This document shows positions 7,801 to 13,977 of a stretch of 24,609 nt of DNA, one piece after another (positions within the stretch are counted from its first letter, which is position 1; each line of letters begins with the position of its first letter). Made by a program: the position numbers and the translations under genes. The notes beneath the pieces were generated by a model. It searched no databases. It saw only the letters and a list, made by a program, of their open reading frames with translations, and was not told where the DNA came from. Source of the stretch: JBOHHM01 sp050725495 (GTDB lineage Bacteria; Pseudomonadota; Gammaproteobacteria; Burkholderiales; Burkholderiaceae_C); the NCBI GenBank assembly GCA_050725495.1, contig JBOHHM010000285.1, positions 1-24,609 of the forward strand, written 5' to 3'.

Positions 7801-8466
7801 CGAGGCCGAGGACTCGACCACCTCCTGGATCGTCTTCATGCCGGCCCAGACACCCGAGAAGCGGCTCATCGCGAACGCGTGCAGGCCCATGTCCAGAATG
7901 TCCTGCACGCTGGAGGGGAAGAACACGGGCAGGCCGCAGGCCTTGAAGATATGGTCGCTCTGGTGCGCCGCCGTGCTGCTCTTGGAGATATGGTCGTCGC
8001 CGGCGATCGCGATCACGCCGCCATGGCGGGCCGTGCCGGCCATGTTGGCGTGCTTGAACACGTCGGAGCAGCGGTCCACGCCCGGACCCTTGCCGTACCA
8101 GATGCCGAACACGCCGTCGAACTTCTTGGACTGGGGGTAGAGGTCGAGCTGCTGCGTGCCCCAGACCGCGGTCGCGCCGAGTTCCTCGTTGACGCCGGGC
8201 TGGAACACGATGTTGTTGGCCGCCAGGTGCTTCTTCGCCGCCGCCAGCGCCTGGTCGTAGCCGCCCAGCGGCGAGCCGCGGTAGCCGCTGATGAAGCCGG
8301 CGGTGTTGAGCCCGGCCATGGCGTCGCGCGCGCGCTGCAGCATGGGCAGCCGCACCAGGGCCTGCACGCCGCTCATGAAGGCCCGGCCGTGGTCCATCGA
8401 GTATTTGTCATCGAGCGTGACGGATTCCAGGGCTTTGCGGATGTGCTCGGGCAGTGGGGCGTTCAT
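4861..8466 (-). CDS. Indolepyruvate:ferredoxin oxidoreductase, fused alpha/beta-type
   Basis: This 1201-residue protein belongs to the 2-oxoacid:ferredoxin oxidoreductase family. It should oxidatively decarboxylate aryl pyruvates (from Trp, Phe, Tyr transamination) to aryl-acetyl-CoA, passing electrons to ferredoxin. The N-terminal IorA-like part has GFISGYRGSPLGGYDQAL. The thiamine-diphosphate region (about residues 500-560) has GDGTYFHSG...YNDAVAMTGGQ. The cysteine cluster CEGCGDCSVQSNC (about 680-693) and CNKDYSCVKGFCP (about 715-727) should bind Fe-S. The IorB-like gamma domain begins GVGGTGVITIGQLLGMAAHLEGKGV (about 775-800), followed by the family's long C-terminal extension. I take the ATG at 8466 (MNAPLPEHIRKALESVTLDDKY) with GGAGA upstream; the frame is open 57 codons further but that stretch looks non-coding. 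It is divergent from an Lrp/AsnC gene, its probable regulator. Substrate specificity is not provable here. Confidence 0.92.
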   Translation of the reverse strand: MNAPLPEHIRKALESVTLDDKYSMDHGRAFMSGVQALVRLPMLQRARDAMAGLNTAGFISGYRGSPLGGYDQALAAAKKHLAANNIVFQPGVNEELGATAVWGTQQLDLYPQSKKFDGVFGIWYGKGPGVDRCSDVFKHANMAGTARHGGVIAIAGDDHISKSSTAAHQSDHIFKACGLPVFFPSSVQDILDMGLHAFAMSRFSGVWAGMKTIQEVVESSASISVDPDRVRIVLPEDFQMPPGGLHIRWPDPPLEQEARLMDYKWYAALAYIRANRLNYNVIAGPNDRFGLIASGKAYNDTRQALADLGLDDDQCRQLGIRLHKVNVVWPLEATITRDFAQGLQEILVVEEKRQVIEYQIKEELYNWRADVRPNVLGKFDEPEGDISGGEWSMPNPSENWLLRAKADLTPAIIAKAIAKRLKKMGVPAEIAARMDARLAVIEARERSLASVAVDTGERAPWFCSGCPHNTSTRVPEGSRAVAGIGCHYMTVWMDRSTSTFTQMGGEGVPWVGQQPFTTDQHIFANVGDGTYFHSGLLAIRQSIAAGVNITYKVLYNDAVAMTGGQQVGERPEGHSVAQIAHSLRAEGVVKMVVVTDEPEKYSGRVASNPARAAHPELVTELPPGVTVHHRDELDRLQREFRELKGTSIIIYDQTCATEKRRRRKRGSMVDPAKRVVINELVCEGCGDCSVQSNCLSVEPIETEFGRKRRINQNTCNKDYSCVKGFCPSFVTVEGGQLKKLSKQKRGDLSALPAIPEPVLPVAEQAWGIVVGGVGGTGVITIGQLLGMAAHLEGKGVVTQDAGGLAQKGGATWSHIQIANRPEAIYTTKVDTAKADLVIGCDPIVAANKSTLAVMQPGRTYVALNSHGTPTAAFVSNPDWQFPAGNCASAIDAAVGSELTGSFDAEQVAVQMLGDSIYTNPLMLGFAWQKGRVPLSHAALMRAIELNGVQVDNNKAAFEWGRRCAHDLAAVQALFQAAQVIEFVKKPTLAEMIAKRVDFLTGYQNAAYAQTYQAFVDKVRAAEAPLKSTRLSEAVARYLFKLMAYKDEYEVARLHTERAFTDKIAAMFEGDYKLIHHLAPPLTAKKNERGELIKQPFGPWMRSAFGLLARMKGLRGTALDIFGRSAERKMERALINEYRECIEELLSSLNAERLALAVEIARIPEQIRGFGHVKERHLHAARDNWTQLLGQWRHPQPQRHRA

Positions 8467-8648
8467 TTGTGGTCGGTCTCCAGACGGCTGTGTAAACCGC
8501 TTCGTGGGCGGGGTGAAGGGGGCAGGAGCGCCCGGATGGGGCGCACCTGATAAGAGGCACAGTGTATGCCCGATGCGCTGATAAGTCTTTGCTTTCTTTG
8601 CCCCATTTAGACTAGTATGGGAATAAATCTTTCTCAAAACATCGATTC
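8467..8648. promoter_or_regulatory. Divergent control region, ior / Lrp-AsnC gene
   Basis: This 182-base spacer must hold both promoters. Its right third (8581-8645) is clearly more A/T-rich than the surroundings. CTGATAAG occurs twice in direct orientation, at 8547-8554 and 8578-8585, 31 bases apart (about three helical turns). ATTTA (8605-8609) and TAAAT (8624-8628) form an inverted repeat around a central ACTAGT. Lrp-family proteins often bind A/T-rich, helically phased sites, so these are candidate operators. No strong sigma-70 promoter stands out. Confidence 0.4.
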
Positions 8649-9137
8649 ATGGAAACATTGGACAAGTTTGACATTGCGATCCTGAAGGAGCTGCAGGCCG
8701 ACGGGCGGCTGACCAATGCCGAGCTCAGCGCCCGCGTGGGCCTGAGCGCCGCGCCCTGCTGGCGCCGCGTGCGCGCGCTCGAGGAAGGCGGCTATATCAA
8801 GGGCTACCGCGCCGAAATCGACCGCCACAAGATCGGGCTGGGCGTGCTGGCCTTTGTGCGGCTGGACGCCGAGCGCAACACCGGCGACGCGACGCGCTCG
8901 CTCGAAGAGGCGATACGCCAGCTGCCCGAAGTCATCGCCTGCCACTACATCAGCGGCACCGGCACCTTCGAGCTGCAGGTCGTGGCGCAGGACCTGGACA
9001 GCTTTTCGCGCTTTGCGCTCAACAGCCTGATCAACCTGCCCAATGTGAAGGACCTGCACACCAGCTTTTCGCTGGGGGAGGTCAAGGCCAGCAGCACGCT
9101 GCCGCTGGGCCATCTGGTGGCGCAGCCGCAGCGCTGA
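8649..9137 (+). CDS. Lrp/AsnC family transcriptional regulator
   Basis: A 162-residue regulator of the feast/famine (Lrp/AsnC) family. The N-terminal winged helix-turn-helix spans about residues 4-63 (LDKFDIAILKELQADGRLTN, AELSARVGLSAAPCWRRVRALEEGGYIKGY). The C-terminal effector-binding RAM domain follows (about 70-145, with VIACHYISGTGTFELQVVA). Family members form dimers or octamers and sense amino acids or related metabolites. Being head-to-head with the indolepyruvate oxidoreductase gene, it probably controls that gene in response to aromatic amino acids or their keto-acids; this is inference from gene order. The ATG at 8649 gives normal family length; the upstream bases show no strong ribosome-binding site. 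Confidence 0.93.
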   Translation: METLDKFDIAILKELQADGRLTNAELSARVGLSAAPCWRRVRALEEGGYIKGYRAEIDRHKIGLGVLAFVRLDAERNTGDATRSLEEAIRQLPEVIACHYISGTGTFELQVVAQDLDSFSRFALNSLINLPNVKDLHTSFSLGEVKASSTLPLGHLVAQPQR

Positions 9138-9145
9138 GGGCGGGA

Positions 9146-9159
9146 GGCCCGCTGGGGCC
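9146..9159 (+). terminator. Weak terminator candidate after Lrp/AsnC gene
   Basis: GGCCC (9146-9150) pairs with GGGCC (9155-9159) around a 4-base loop, 8 bases after the stop codon, with GGTTTC following. The stem is short and the T-run is poor. Confidence 0.25.
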
Positions 9160-9209
9160 GGTTTCTGATGCGTCTCAGGCTGCCAGCCCACCATGAATGG
9201 GCGTTATGC

Positions 9210-9226
9210 GCTATCAATTCAGTAGC
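9210..9226. repeat. 17-bp interspersed palindrome, copy 2
   Basis: GCTATCAATTCAGTAGC lies between the convergent ends of the Lrp/AsnC gene and phoX. It differs from copy 1 at only a few central positions and is followed by the same ATCTG. Its left flank (GAATGGGCG) resembles the left flank of copy 3 (GAATGACGGGCG). Confidence 0.5.
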
Positions 9227-9245
9227 ATCTGCGGGCGCGCCCAAG

Positions 9246-9275
9246 AAAAAGCCCGGCCGCCTGAGGAGGCCGGGC
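9246..9275 (-). terminator. Intrinsic terminator of phoX
   Basis: Read on the minus strand, GCCCGGCC (9275-9268) and GGCCGGGC (9258-9251) form a perfect 8-bp GC stem around a 9-base loop, followed immediately by TTTTT (9250-9246). This is a textbook rho-independent terminator about 87 bases beyond the phoX stop codon. Confidence 0.75.
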
Positions 9276-9361
9276 CAACGGCTGGGCCGGATCAACTTCT
9301 TCTTGTGAGTCGGGCGACCTGATGCGTCGCTGGACAGGGCTTGGACCCATTCCCCGGCAGA

Positions 9362-11590
9362 TCAGCTGCCGATACGCCCACCGTCGTTCTTGGTGATCAC
9401 GATGGTGGCCGAGCGCGGCCGCTTGCCGGCGCCGTAGCCGGCGTTGCTGGGCCATTGGCTGGTGTACTTGGTGGGGTCGGCAAGGTTGGCCTGGGCGGTG
9501 GTTTCGCCCGGGTGCTGGATGTTGATGAATATCGCCTTGCCATCGGGCGTTTCACACAGACCCGTGATCTCAGAGGCCGAGGGGCCGACCAGGAAGCGCT
9601 TGAGGGTGTTGGCCGTGGGGGCCCTTCCAACGTAGGTATCCACGCTCAGCGTGCTGCCATCGGCCCTGCTGTAGCTCAGCGTTTTCTTGGCGCCGTCGCC
9701 GACCTGGCCCGGCAGCGCGGCGAGCATCATGCAGTTGGTCACGTTGCTGTAGGCACCGTCGTCGGTCTGGATCCAGCAGATGCCGGTATAGGGACTGAAG
9801 ACCAGGCCGTCGGGACTGGAGAAATCCTGGTCAGCGGTCAGGCTGGACAGGTTGACCTTGCCACTGTCGGCGCCAGACTCCGCCGCGAACAGGTACACGT
9901 CCCAGGTGAAGGTGGTCGCGGCCGCACCTGCCGCGCCTTCCTTGACGCGCAGGATGTGACCATTGGGGTTGCCCTGCTGCGCGGTCGTACCCTTCATGTC
10001 GGTGTACACGCGCGGGTTGGCGCCATCGGGCACCAGTTGGCTGCTGCTGGCGGGTTCCACGCGGCGGTTGCTGTTGTTGGTCAGGGAAAAGTACACCTCG
10101 CCGTTGGCGGGGTTGACCGAGCACCACTCCGGGCGGTCCATCTTGGTGGCGCCCACGGCATCGGCGGCCAGGCGCGCGTTGACGACGACATCGGCCTGGT
10201 CGGCAAAGGCGTAGGTCGCGTAGCCGGCGATGGCGGCGTTGCTGATGGTCAGCTCGATCCACTGGCCGGTGCCGTCGGCGCTGAACCTGGCCACGTACAG
10301 CTTGCCGCTGTCGAGGTATTTGTCACCGGTGGCCATCGGGCTGATCGGATTGGCGTCAGCTGCGCTCCAGTTCGCGGCGGACACCCACTTGTAGATGTAT
10401 TCGTTGCGGGCGTCGTCGCCCATGTACACGGCCAGCGGCTGACCGACCACCGGCTTGCCGAACGCGGCGCTTTCGTGCGCATAGCGGCCCAGGCCCGTGC
10501 GCTTCTTGGCGGTGCGGGTCTTGTCATAGGGATCGATTTCAACGATGTAGCCCATGCCGTTCATCTCGTTGCGGTAGTCGTCGCTGCCGTCGCTGGAGCT
10601 GCCCAGCTTGCTATTGTTCCAGCGGGCGTATTTGTCATCGCTGCTGCCCGTCTCCCAGCCGTGGCGCGACGCCGCCCCCTGGTTGCGGCCGTAGCGTTTG
10701 AGGGCGGTCACGCTCTTGTCGTTGCTGCGCGCTGCGTCGTCGGTGGCGTTGCGAAAGAAGTAGCCAAACCAGTTCTCTTCACCGGTCAGAAAGCTGCCCC
10801 ATGGCGTTTTGCCGGTACCGCAGTTGTTCAGCGTCCCGCGCGTGCGGGTGCCGTTGGTCGAGTACTTGGTCACCATCAGGGCGTTGCCTCGCGCCGGACC
10901 CGAGATTTCGATGTCGCTCAATGCTGTCAGGCGGAAATTGAAGGCCGAGTCCTTGACGTAAGCCCACTGGCCTGCGGTCTTCCTGACTTCCACTACGGAA
11001 ATGCCGTGGATGGCGGTTTCCTTGTCCACCTCGGCGGCCGGACGGGGCAGTGTCGTGGTGCCACCGTTGGCGTGAATGAATAACGAACTGAGCTTTTCGT
11101 CGGTTGTGGCTTCATGGTTGACGGCCAGCAGGCCGCGGTCGGTCGCGGTCAGCGAGGGCTTGCTATCGGCGCCCAGGCCAAACCACTCCATGCCGTCGTG
11201 GTGATCGCCGGCGCGGTTCTCAAAATCGGTGTCGGTGCCGTCGTTCTTGTAAGCCGGCGTCGCAGCCGCCAGCGGGTCACCCAGGGCGTAGAGCACGCTG
11301 GCGCTGTAGCCTGCAGGCACCACGACGACATCGGCCAGACTCTTGGACACGGCGCTAAAGCCCAGCAGCGTTTCGGCCGGGGCCGCTGCCGTGACGGCAG
11401 CCGTGGCGACGGTCGCATCAGCCCCGCCGCAGGCCGACACCGCCAAGCCGCCGAGCACAGCCGTGCCTACCGTGCCGACACCGCCGCGCAGCAGGCCACG
11501 ACGGCTCAAGCGGGCTTGCAGCACCGAATCAAAGCTCGGGTTCGCTGAGGTGTTGGAGTCTTCGTCATTGAAATCAACGGGTTTGTTCAT
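9362..11590 (-). CDS. phoX: PhoX family alkaline phosphatase, Tat-exported
   Basis: PhoX enzymes are periplasmic or secreted Ca/Fe-dependent monomeric phosphatases that release phosphate from organic phosphoesters. The 742-residue product (DUF839/PhoX family) carries an N-terminal twin-arginine signal, SRRGLLRGG at residues 29-37, then a hydrophobic stretch and a possible lipobox VSAC with Cys54. Family blocks are visible in order: GDHHDGMEWFGL, GLLAVNHEATT, TPWGSFLTGEEN, GRYAHESAAFG, VYMGDDARNEYIYKWV, GKLYVARF, ATKMDRPEWCSVNP with GEVYFSLTNNSNRR, and FSSPDGLVFSP. The start is the ATG at 11590, preceded by AAGGAA; a longer open frame from 11662 would run through the Pho-box region and is rejected. 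A terminator follows at 9246-9275. The upstream Pho-box repeats suggest PhoB control under phosphate starvation. Confidence 0.92.
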   Translation of the reverse strand: MNKPVDFNDEDSNTSANPSFDSVLQARLSRRGLLRGGVGTVGTAVLGGLAVSACGGADATVATAAVTAAAPAETLLGFSAVSKSLADVVVVPAGYSASVLYALGDPLAAATPAYKNDGTDTDFENRAGDHHDGMEWFGLGADSKPSLTATDRGLLAVNHEATTDEKLSSLFIHANGGTTTLPRPAAEVDKETAIHGISVVEVRKTAGQWAYVKDSAFNFRLTALSDIEISGPARGNALMVTKYSTNGTRTRGTLNNCGTGKTPWGSFLTGEENWFGYFFRNATDDAARSNDKSVTALKRYGRNQGAASRHGWETGSSDDKYARWNNSKLGSSSDGSDDYRNEMNGMGYIVEIDPYDKTRTAKKRTGLGRYAHESAAFGKPVVGQPLAVYMGDDARNEYIYKWVSAANWSAADANPISPMATGDKYLDSGKLYVARFSADGTGQWIELTISNAAIAGYATYAFADQADVVVNARLAADAVGATKMDRPEWCSVNPANGEVYFSLTNNSNRRVEPASSSQLVPDGANPRVYTDMKGTTAQQGNPNGHILRVKEGAAGAAATTFTWDVYLFAAESGADSGKVNLSSLTADQDFSSPDGLVFSPYTGICWIQTDDGAYSNVTNCMMLAALPGQVGDGAKKTLSYSRADGSTLSVDTYVGRAPTANTLKRFLVGPSASEITGLCETPDGKAIFINIQHPGETTAQANLADPTKYTSQWPSNAGYGAGKRPRSATIVITKNDGGRIGS

Positions 11591-11649
11591 CGCGTGTTCC
11601 TTGGGCCGGAATAGGCAGATAGGAGAACCCAAGACCTTAGGTGCGCACG

Positions 11650-11689
11650 ATGACGCCGGCATGAAGCATTTTTGACGAAACCGTGGCAG
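11650..11689 (-). promoter_or_regulatory. Pho-box array (four 7-bp repeats) upstream of phoX
   Basis: On the minus strand there are four heptamers each separated by exactly 4 bases: CTGCCAC (11689-11683), TCGTCAA (11678-11672), GCTTCAT (11667-11661) and GCGTCAT (11656-11650). PhoB binds direct 7-bp repeats of CTGTCAT with 4-bp spacers (11-bp period), and each unit resembles that consensus (about 4-5 of 7 positions). The array ends 59 bases before the phoX ATG, a suitable place for an activator. Spacing and repeats are seen; PhoB binding is inferred. Confidence 0.6.
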
Positions 11690-11700
11690 CGCGGGATGGT

Positions 11701-12018
11701 TCAGTCGCGCACGCAGCGCGCGACGAGCGGCAGCAGCGGATAGTGCAGTACGGCCTCGCGAGCGCTGGCGCCCAGGCCGAACTCGGCCTTCATGCGCGGG
11801 TTGCTGTAGACGCTTTGCTGGGGGCCCTGGCCGCCCGCGTCGCGGTACAGCAGTTCGTAGCCGCGCGAGCTGTCGAGCACCGCGGTGTCGTCCACAAAAC
11901 GGGCGGTGAACTCGATGCCGTATTCGCAGCGGTACAAGGGCAGATCGGCGCGGCCACCTTGGCCCGCGCAGCCGGCCACGATGAAGGCCAGCGCCAGCGT
12001 TGCCAGAACTCGGTTCAT
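11701..12018 (-). CDS. Small lipoprotein, possibly MliC-like lysozyme inhibitor
   Basis: A 105-residue lipoprotein with a clear signal and lipobox (MNRVLATLALAFIVAGC, Cys17). The mature part has two further cysteines, in LPLYRCEYGIEFTARF (Cys31) and LVARC near the C-terminus. They enclose a beta-rich stretch with YSNPRMKAEFGLGASAREAVLHY. The pattern (Y-x-C near the start, C near the end, a Gly-Glu-Ala-like motif) recalls the MliC/PliC fold of C-type lysozyme inhibitors, but the usual inhibitor-loop Ser/Lys motif is not obvious, so the assignment is tentative. The start at 12018 has GGGAGG 4 bases upstream; the longer open frame overlaps mltA and is not used. It follows mltA by 19 bases and is surely co-transcribed with it. 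Confidence 0.8.
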   Translation of the reverse strand: MNRVLATLALAFIVAGCAGQGGRADLPLYRCEYGIEFTARFVDDTAVLDSSRGYELLYRDAGGQGPQQSVYSNPRMKAEFGLGASAREAVLHYPLLPLVARCVRD

Positions 12019-12037
12019 CTCGCCTCCCGGATTCAGT

Positions 12038-13177
12038 TCATTTGGGCCAGAGCACCCACAGGCGCAAAGGTTGCTTGAGGCGGCCGGCCAGCTCGCCGGC
12101 TTGCTCGCCCCAGCCGGCGAAGTAGTCGGCCCGAACCGCGCCGACAATCGCGCTGCCCGTGTCCTGCGCCAGCACCAGCCGCTGCAGCTGGATCATCGGG
12201 CCGCTGGAAGCCAGCCAGACGGGGGTGCCATAGGGAATGCTGCCGGCATCGACCGCGATCGAGCGCCCGGGCGTCAGCGCCACGCCCTGGGCGCCGCGCG
12301 GGCCGAAGGCGGCATCCCGCTCGGCCAGCGCTTCCTCGCGGAAGAACACGGTGCGCGGATTGCTCCACAGCAGCTCGTTGAGGCGCTGCGGGTTTTGCGC
12401 GGCCCAGGCCTTGATCGCGGGCCAGGACGCGTCGCGCACCGCGCCCTGGCTGAGCAGCCAGCCGCCCACGCTGCGGTACGGCTGTTCGTTGGAACCGGCA
12501 AAAGCCAGCCGCACCAGGCGCTGGCTGCCATCGGCCTCGGTCAGCCGGACCCGGCCCGATCCCTGGATTTGCAGCACCAGCGCGTCGATCGGGTCGGCCA
12601 GGTAGGCGATCTCGCGGCCGCGCAAGGCGGCCTTCGCTTCGGGCAGGATGTCGATCTCCTGGCGCGTGTACCAGGGCTTGCGCTGGGCCAGGTTCGCGGG
12701 CGGGCGGTACAGCGGCACCTGAAAGCCGGCTCGGGCCCCACGCGAGGCCTCCAGCACCGGCTCGTAGTAGCCGGTCAGCAGGCCGTCGGATGGGCCTTGC
12801 AGCGGCTCGACACGATAGGGCTGCAGCCGCCCCATCATCCAGGCCCGCTGCTCCTCGCCCGAGGCGATGCTCAGGCGCCGCACATCGGCGCACAGCGGCG
12901 CCAGCGCCGGGTGAGGCCGCTCGCAGCTCTTGATCCAGGCGTTCCAGGCTTCATGCAGCGCGTCCTGCTCGAAACCGGGCAGCTCGTCCCAGCGCACCGG
13001 CAGCCAGCGGCTCTTGGCCTGCACTGGCGCTGGCGGCAGCGACGAACTGTCTGGCGGTGCAGCGACGGGGCCGGCCGGCGTGGCCGGCGCCGGGCCCGAG
13101 GGCGGGGCGCTGGCGCAGGCCGCCAGCATTCCTACAATCAGCGCTGTTGCGGCCTGCCTCAGGAGTCTTTGCGTCAT
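12038..13177 (-). CDS. mltA: MltA membrane-bound lytic murein transglycosylase A
   Basis: MltA cleaves the MurNAc-GlcNAc bond of peptidoglycan, forming 1,6-anhydroMurNAc, while anchored to the outer membrane. The 379-residue product begins with a lipoprotein signal (MTQRLLRQAATALIVGMLAAC, Cys21) and a Pro/Ala-rich linker. The MltA domain follows (GLLTGYYEPVLEASRG, VPLYRPP, YLADPIDALVLQIQGSGRV). The C-terminal 3D domain has IAVDAGSIPYGTPVWLAS and AQDTGSAIVGAVRADYFAGWGEQAGELAGR; the Asp in AQDTG (about residue 339) corresponds to the family catalytic aspartate. The ATG at 13177 overlaps the ATG of an opposite-strand gene by two bases. No good ribosome-binding site is seen. The small lipoprotein gene follows 19 bases downstream. 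Confidence 0.93.
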   Translation of the reverse strand: MTQRLLRQAATALIVGMLAACASAPPSGPAPATPAGPVAAPPDSSSLPPAPVQAKSRWLPVRWDELPGFEQDALHEAWNAWIKSCERPHPALAPLCADVRRLSIASGEEQRAWMMGRLQPYRVEPLQGPSDGLLTGYYEPVLEASRGARAGFQVPLYRPPANLAQRKPWYTRQEIDILPEAKAALRGREIAYLADPIDALVLQIQGSGRVRLTEADGSQRLVRLAFAGSNEQPYRSVGGWLLSQGAVRDASWPAIKAWAAQNPQRLNELLWSNPRTVFFREEALAERDAAFGPRGAQGVALTPGRSIAVDAGSIPYGTPVWLASSGPMIQLQRLVLAQDTGSAIVGAVRADYFAGWGEQAGELAGRLKQPLRLWVLWPK

Positions 13178-13337
13178 GGGTCTGATTTTGCTTGAAGCCT
13201 TGCTGGCCTTGGTGCTGCTGGCGTTGATCGTCTGGTGGACCATGTTTTCGGGCCGCAAGCACGGCGAGCCGCCCGCGGCGCCGCCCCCCGAAAAGCCGCC
13301 GGCCTCGGAGCCCCCCAAGCCCTCTGCCCACGAATGA
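13176..13337 (+). CDS. Small single-pass membrane protein, Pro-rich tail
   Basis: A 53-codon ORF: residues 2-23 (GLILLEALLALVLLALIVWWTM) form one hydrophobic segment, then FSGRKHG and a charged Pro-rich tail (EPPAAPPPEKPPASEPPKP) ending SAHE. AGGAG lies 10 bases upstream. Third codon positions are overwhelmingly G or C in this frame, as in the real genes here, which supports translation. The positive charges after the membrane segment suggest a cytoplasmic C-terminus. Its ATG shares two bases with the oppositely directed mltA ATG, so each gene's promoter must lie inside the other. No function is recognised. Alternatively the ORF may be fortuitous and the stretch only the mltA promoter. Confidence 0.55.
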   Translation: MGLILLEALLALVLLALIVWWTMFSGRKHGEPPAAPPPEKPPASEPPKPSAHE

Positions 13338-13349
13338 CGGGCGCGACGC

Positions 13350-13366
13350 GCTATAAATTTCGTAGC
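13350..13366. repeat. 17-bp interspersed palindrome, copy 3 (overlaps response-regulator stop)
   Basis: GCTATAAATTTCGTAGC spans the last codons and the TAG stop of the response-regulator gene, so the element encodes the protein's final residues (LLRNL). Its left flank shares GAATG and GGGCG with copy 2. Confidence 0.45.
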
Positions 13367-13977
13367 AAATTGGCCAGCTCGACGGCCGACTTCACATTCA
13401 TCTTGTCAAACACCCGGGCGCGATGCACTTCGACCGTGTGCACGCTGATGTCGAGCTGGTCGGCGATCAGCTTGTTGGGCAGGCCTTCGACCACCAGCCG
13501 CATCACGTCGCGCTCGCGCTCGGTCAGCTCGGCCAGCCGGCCCTGCAGTCCCAACTGGGCGCGGCTCGCCGCCAGGGCCTGGGCCGAGCGCTGCAGCGCC
13601 TGCTCGATCCGGTCCACCAGTGCATTGTCGGAAAACGGCTTCTCGCAGAAGTCGAAGGCGCCGCGCTTGACCGCGTCCACCGCGGTCGGCACATCGGCGT
13701 GGCCGGTCAGGAAAATCACCGGCATCGAGGCCTGCAGGCCGCGCTCGATCAGCTGGCTGAACAGGGCCAGGCCGCTCATGCCGGGCATGCGCACATCGAG
13801 CAGCAGGCAGCAGGGCTGCCTGGGCGTGAAGCCCTGGCTCAGCAGGCACTCGAACGCCTCGGCGCTGTCGTAACTCTCGCTGAGCAGACGGCGCGAGCGC
13901 AGCAGCCAGGCCAGCGCCTCGCGCACGCTGGCGTCGTCGTCGACGATGAACACAATGGCATCAAGCGTGGGTTCCAT
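13351..13977 (-). CDS. FixJ/NarL-type response regulator
   Basis: A 208-residue two-component regulator. The receiver domain (about residues 7-120) has the acidic pocket DDD (13-15), phospho-acceptor Asp61 in LLLDVRMPGMSG, switch Thr91 in FLTGHAD and Lys113 in CEKPF. The C-terminal LuxR-type helix-turn-helix (about 140-205) reads LTERERDVMRLVVEGLPNKLIADQLDISVHTVEVHRARVFDKM. This is the FixJ arrangement: phosphorylation by the cognate kinase should drive dimerisation and DNA binding. The ATG at 13977 gives the family start MEPTLDAIVFIVDDD; upstream codons belong to the kinase gene. The two genes overlap by 17 bases, so this is the kinase's partner. The target genes are not evident. Confidence 0.93.
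   Translation of the reverse strand: MEPTLDAIVFIVDDDASVREALAWLLRSRRLLSESYDSAEAFECLLSQGFTPRQPCCLLLDVRMPGMSGLALFSQLIERGLQASMPVIFLTGHADVPTAVDAVKRGAFDFCEKPFSDNALVDRIEQALQRSAQALAASRAQLGLQGRLAELTERERDVMRLVVEGLPNKLIADQLDISVHTVEVHRARVFDKMNVKSAVELANLLRNL

Noticed and set aside
4837..8550. Long + strand open frames opposite the indolepyruvate oxidoreductase gene
   Set aside because: They are shadows of a conserved gene. The products are low-complexity, rich in His, Gln, Arg, Gly and Ala, and none has a recognisable domain.
9187..9400. Possible small gene between the convergent Lrp/AsnC and phoX ends
   Set aside because: The stretch is explained by the repeat copy, the phoX terminator and the phoX 3' untranslated region. 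No ORF has a ribosome-binding site and a sensible composition.
9341..11083. 580-codon + strand frame opposite phoX
   Set aside because: It is antisense to PhoX, whose conserved blocks, Tat signal, terminator and Pho boxes all agree on the minus strand.
11591..11662. Extended N-terminus of phoX starting at 11662
   Set aside because: It would place codons across the Pho-box array and move the Tat motif further from the start. The ATG at 11590 has a ribosome-binding site.
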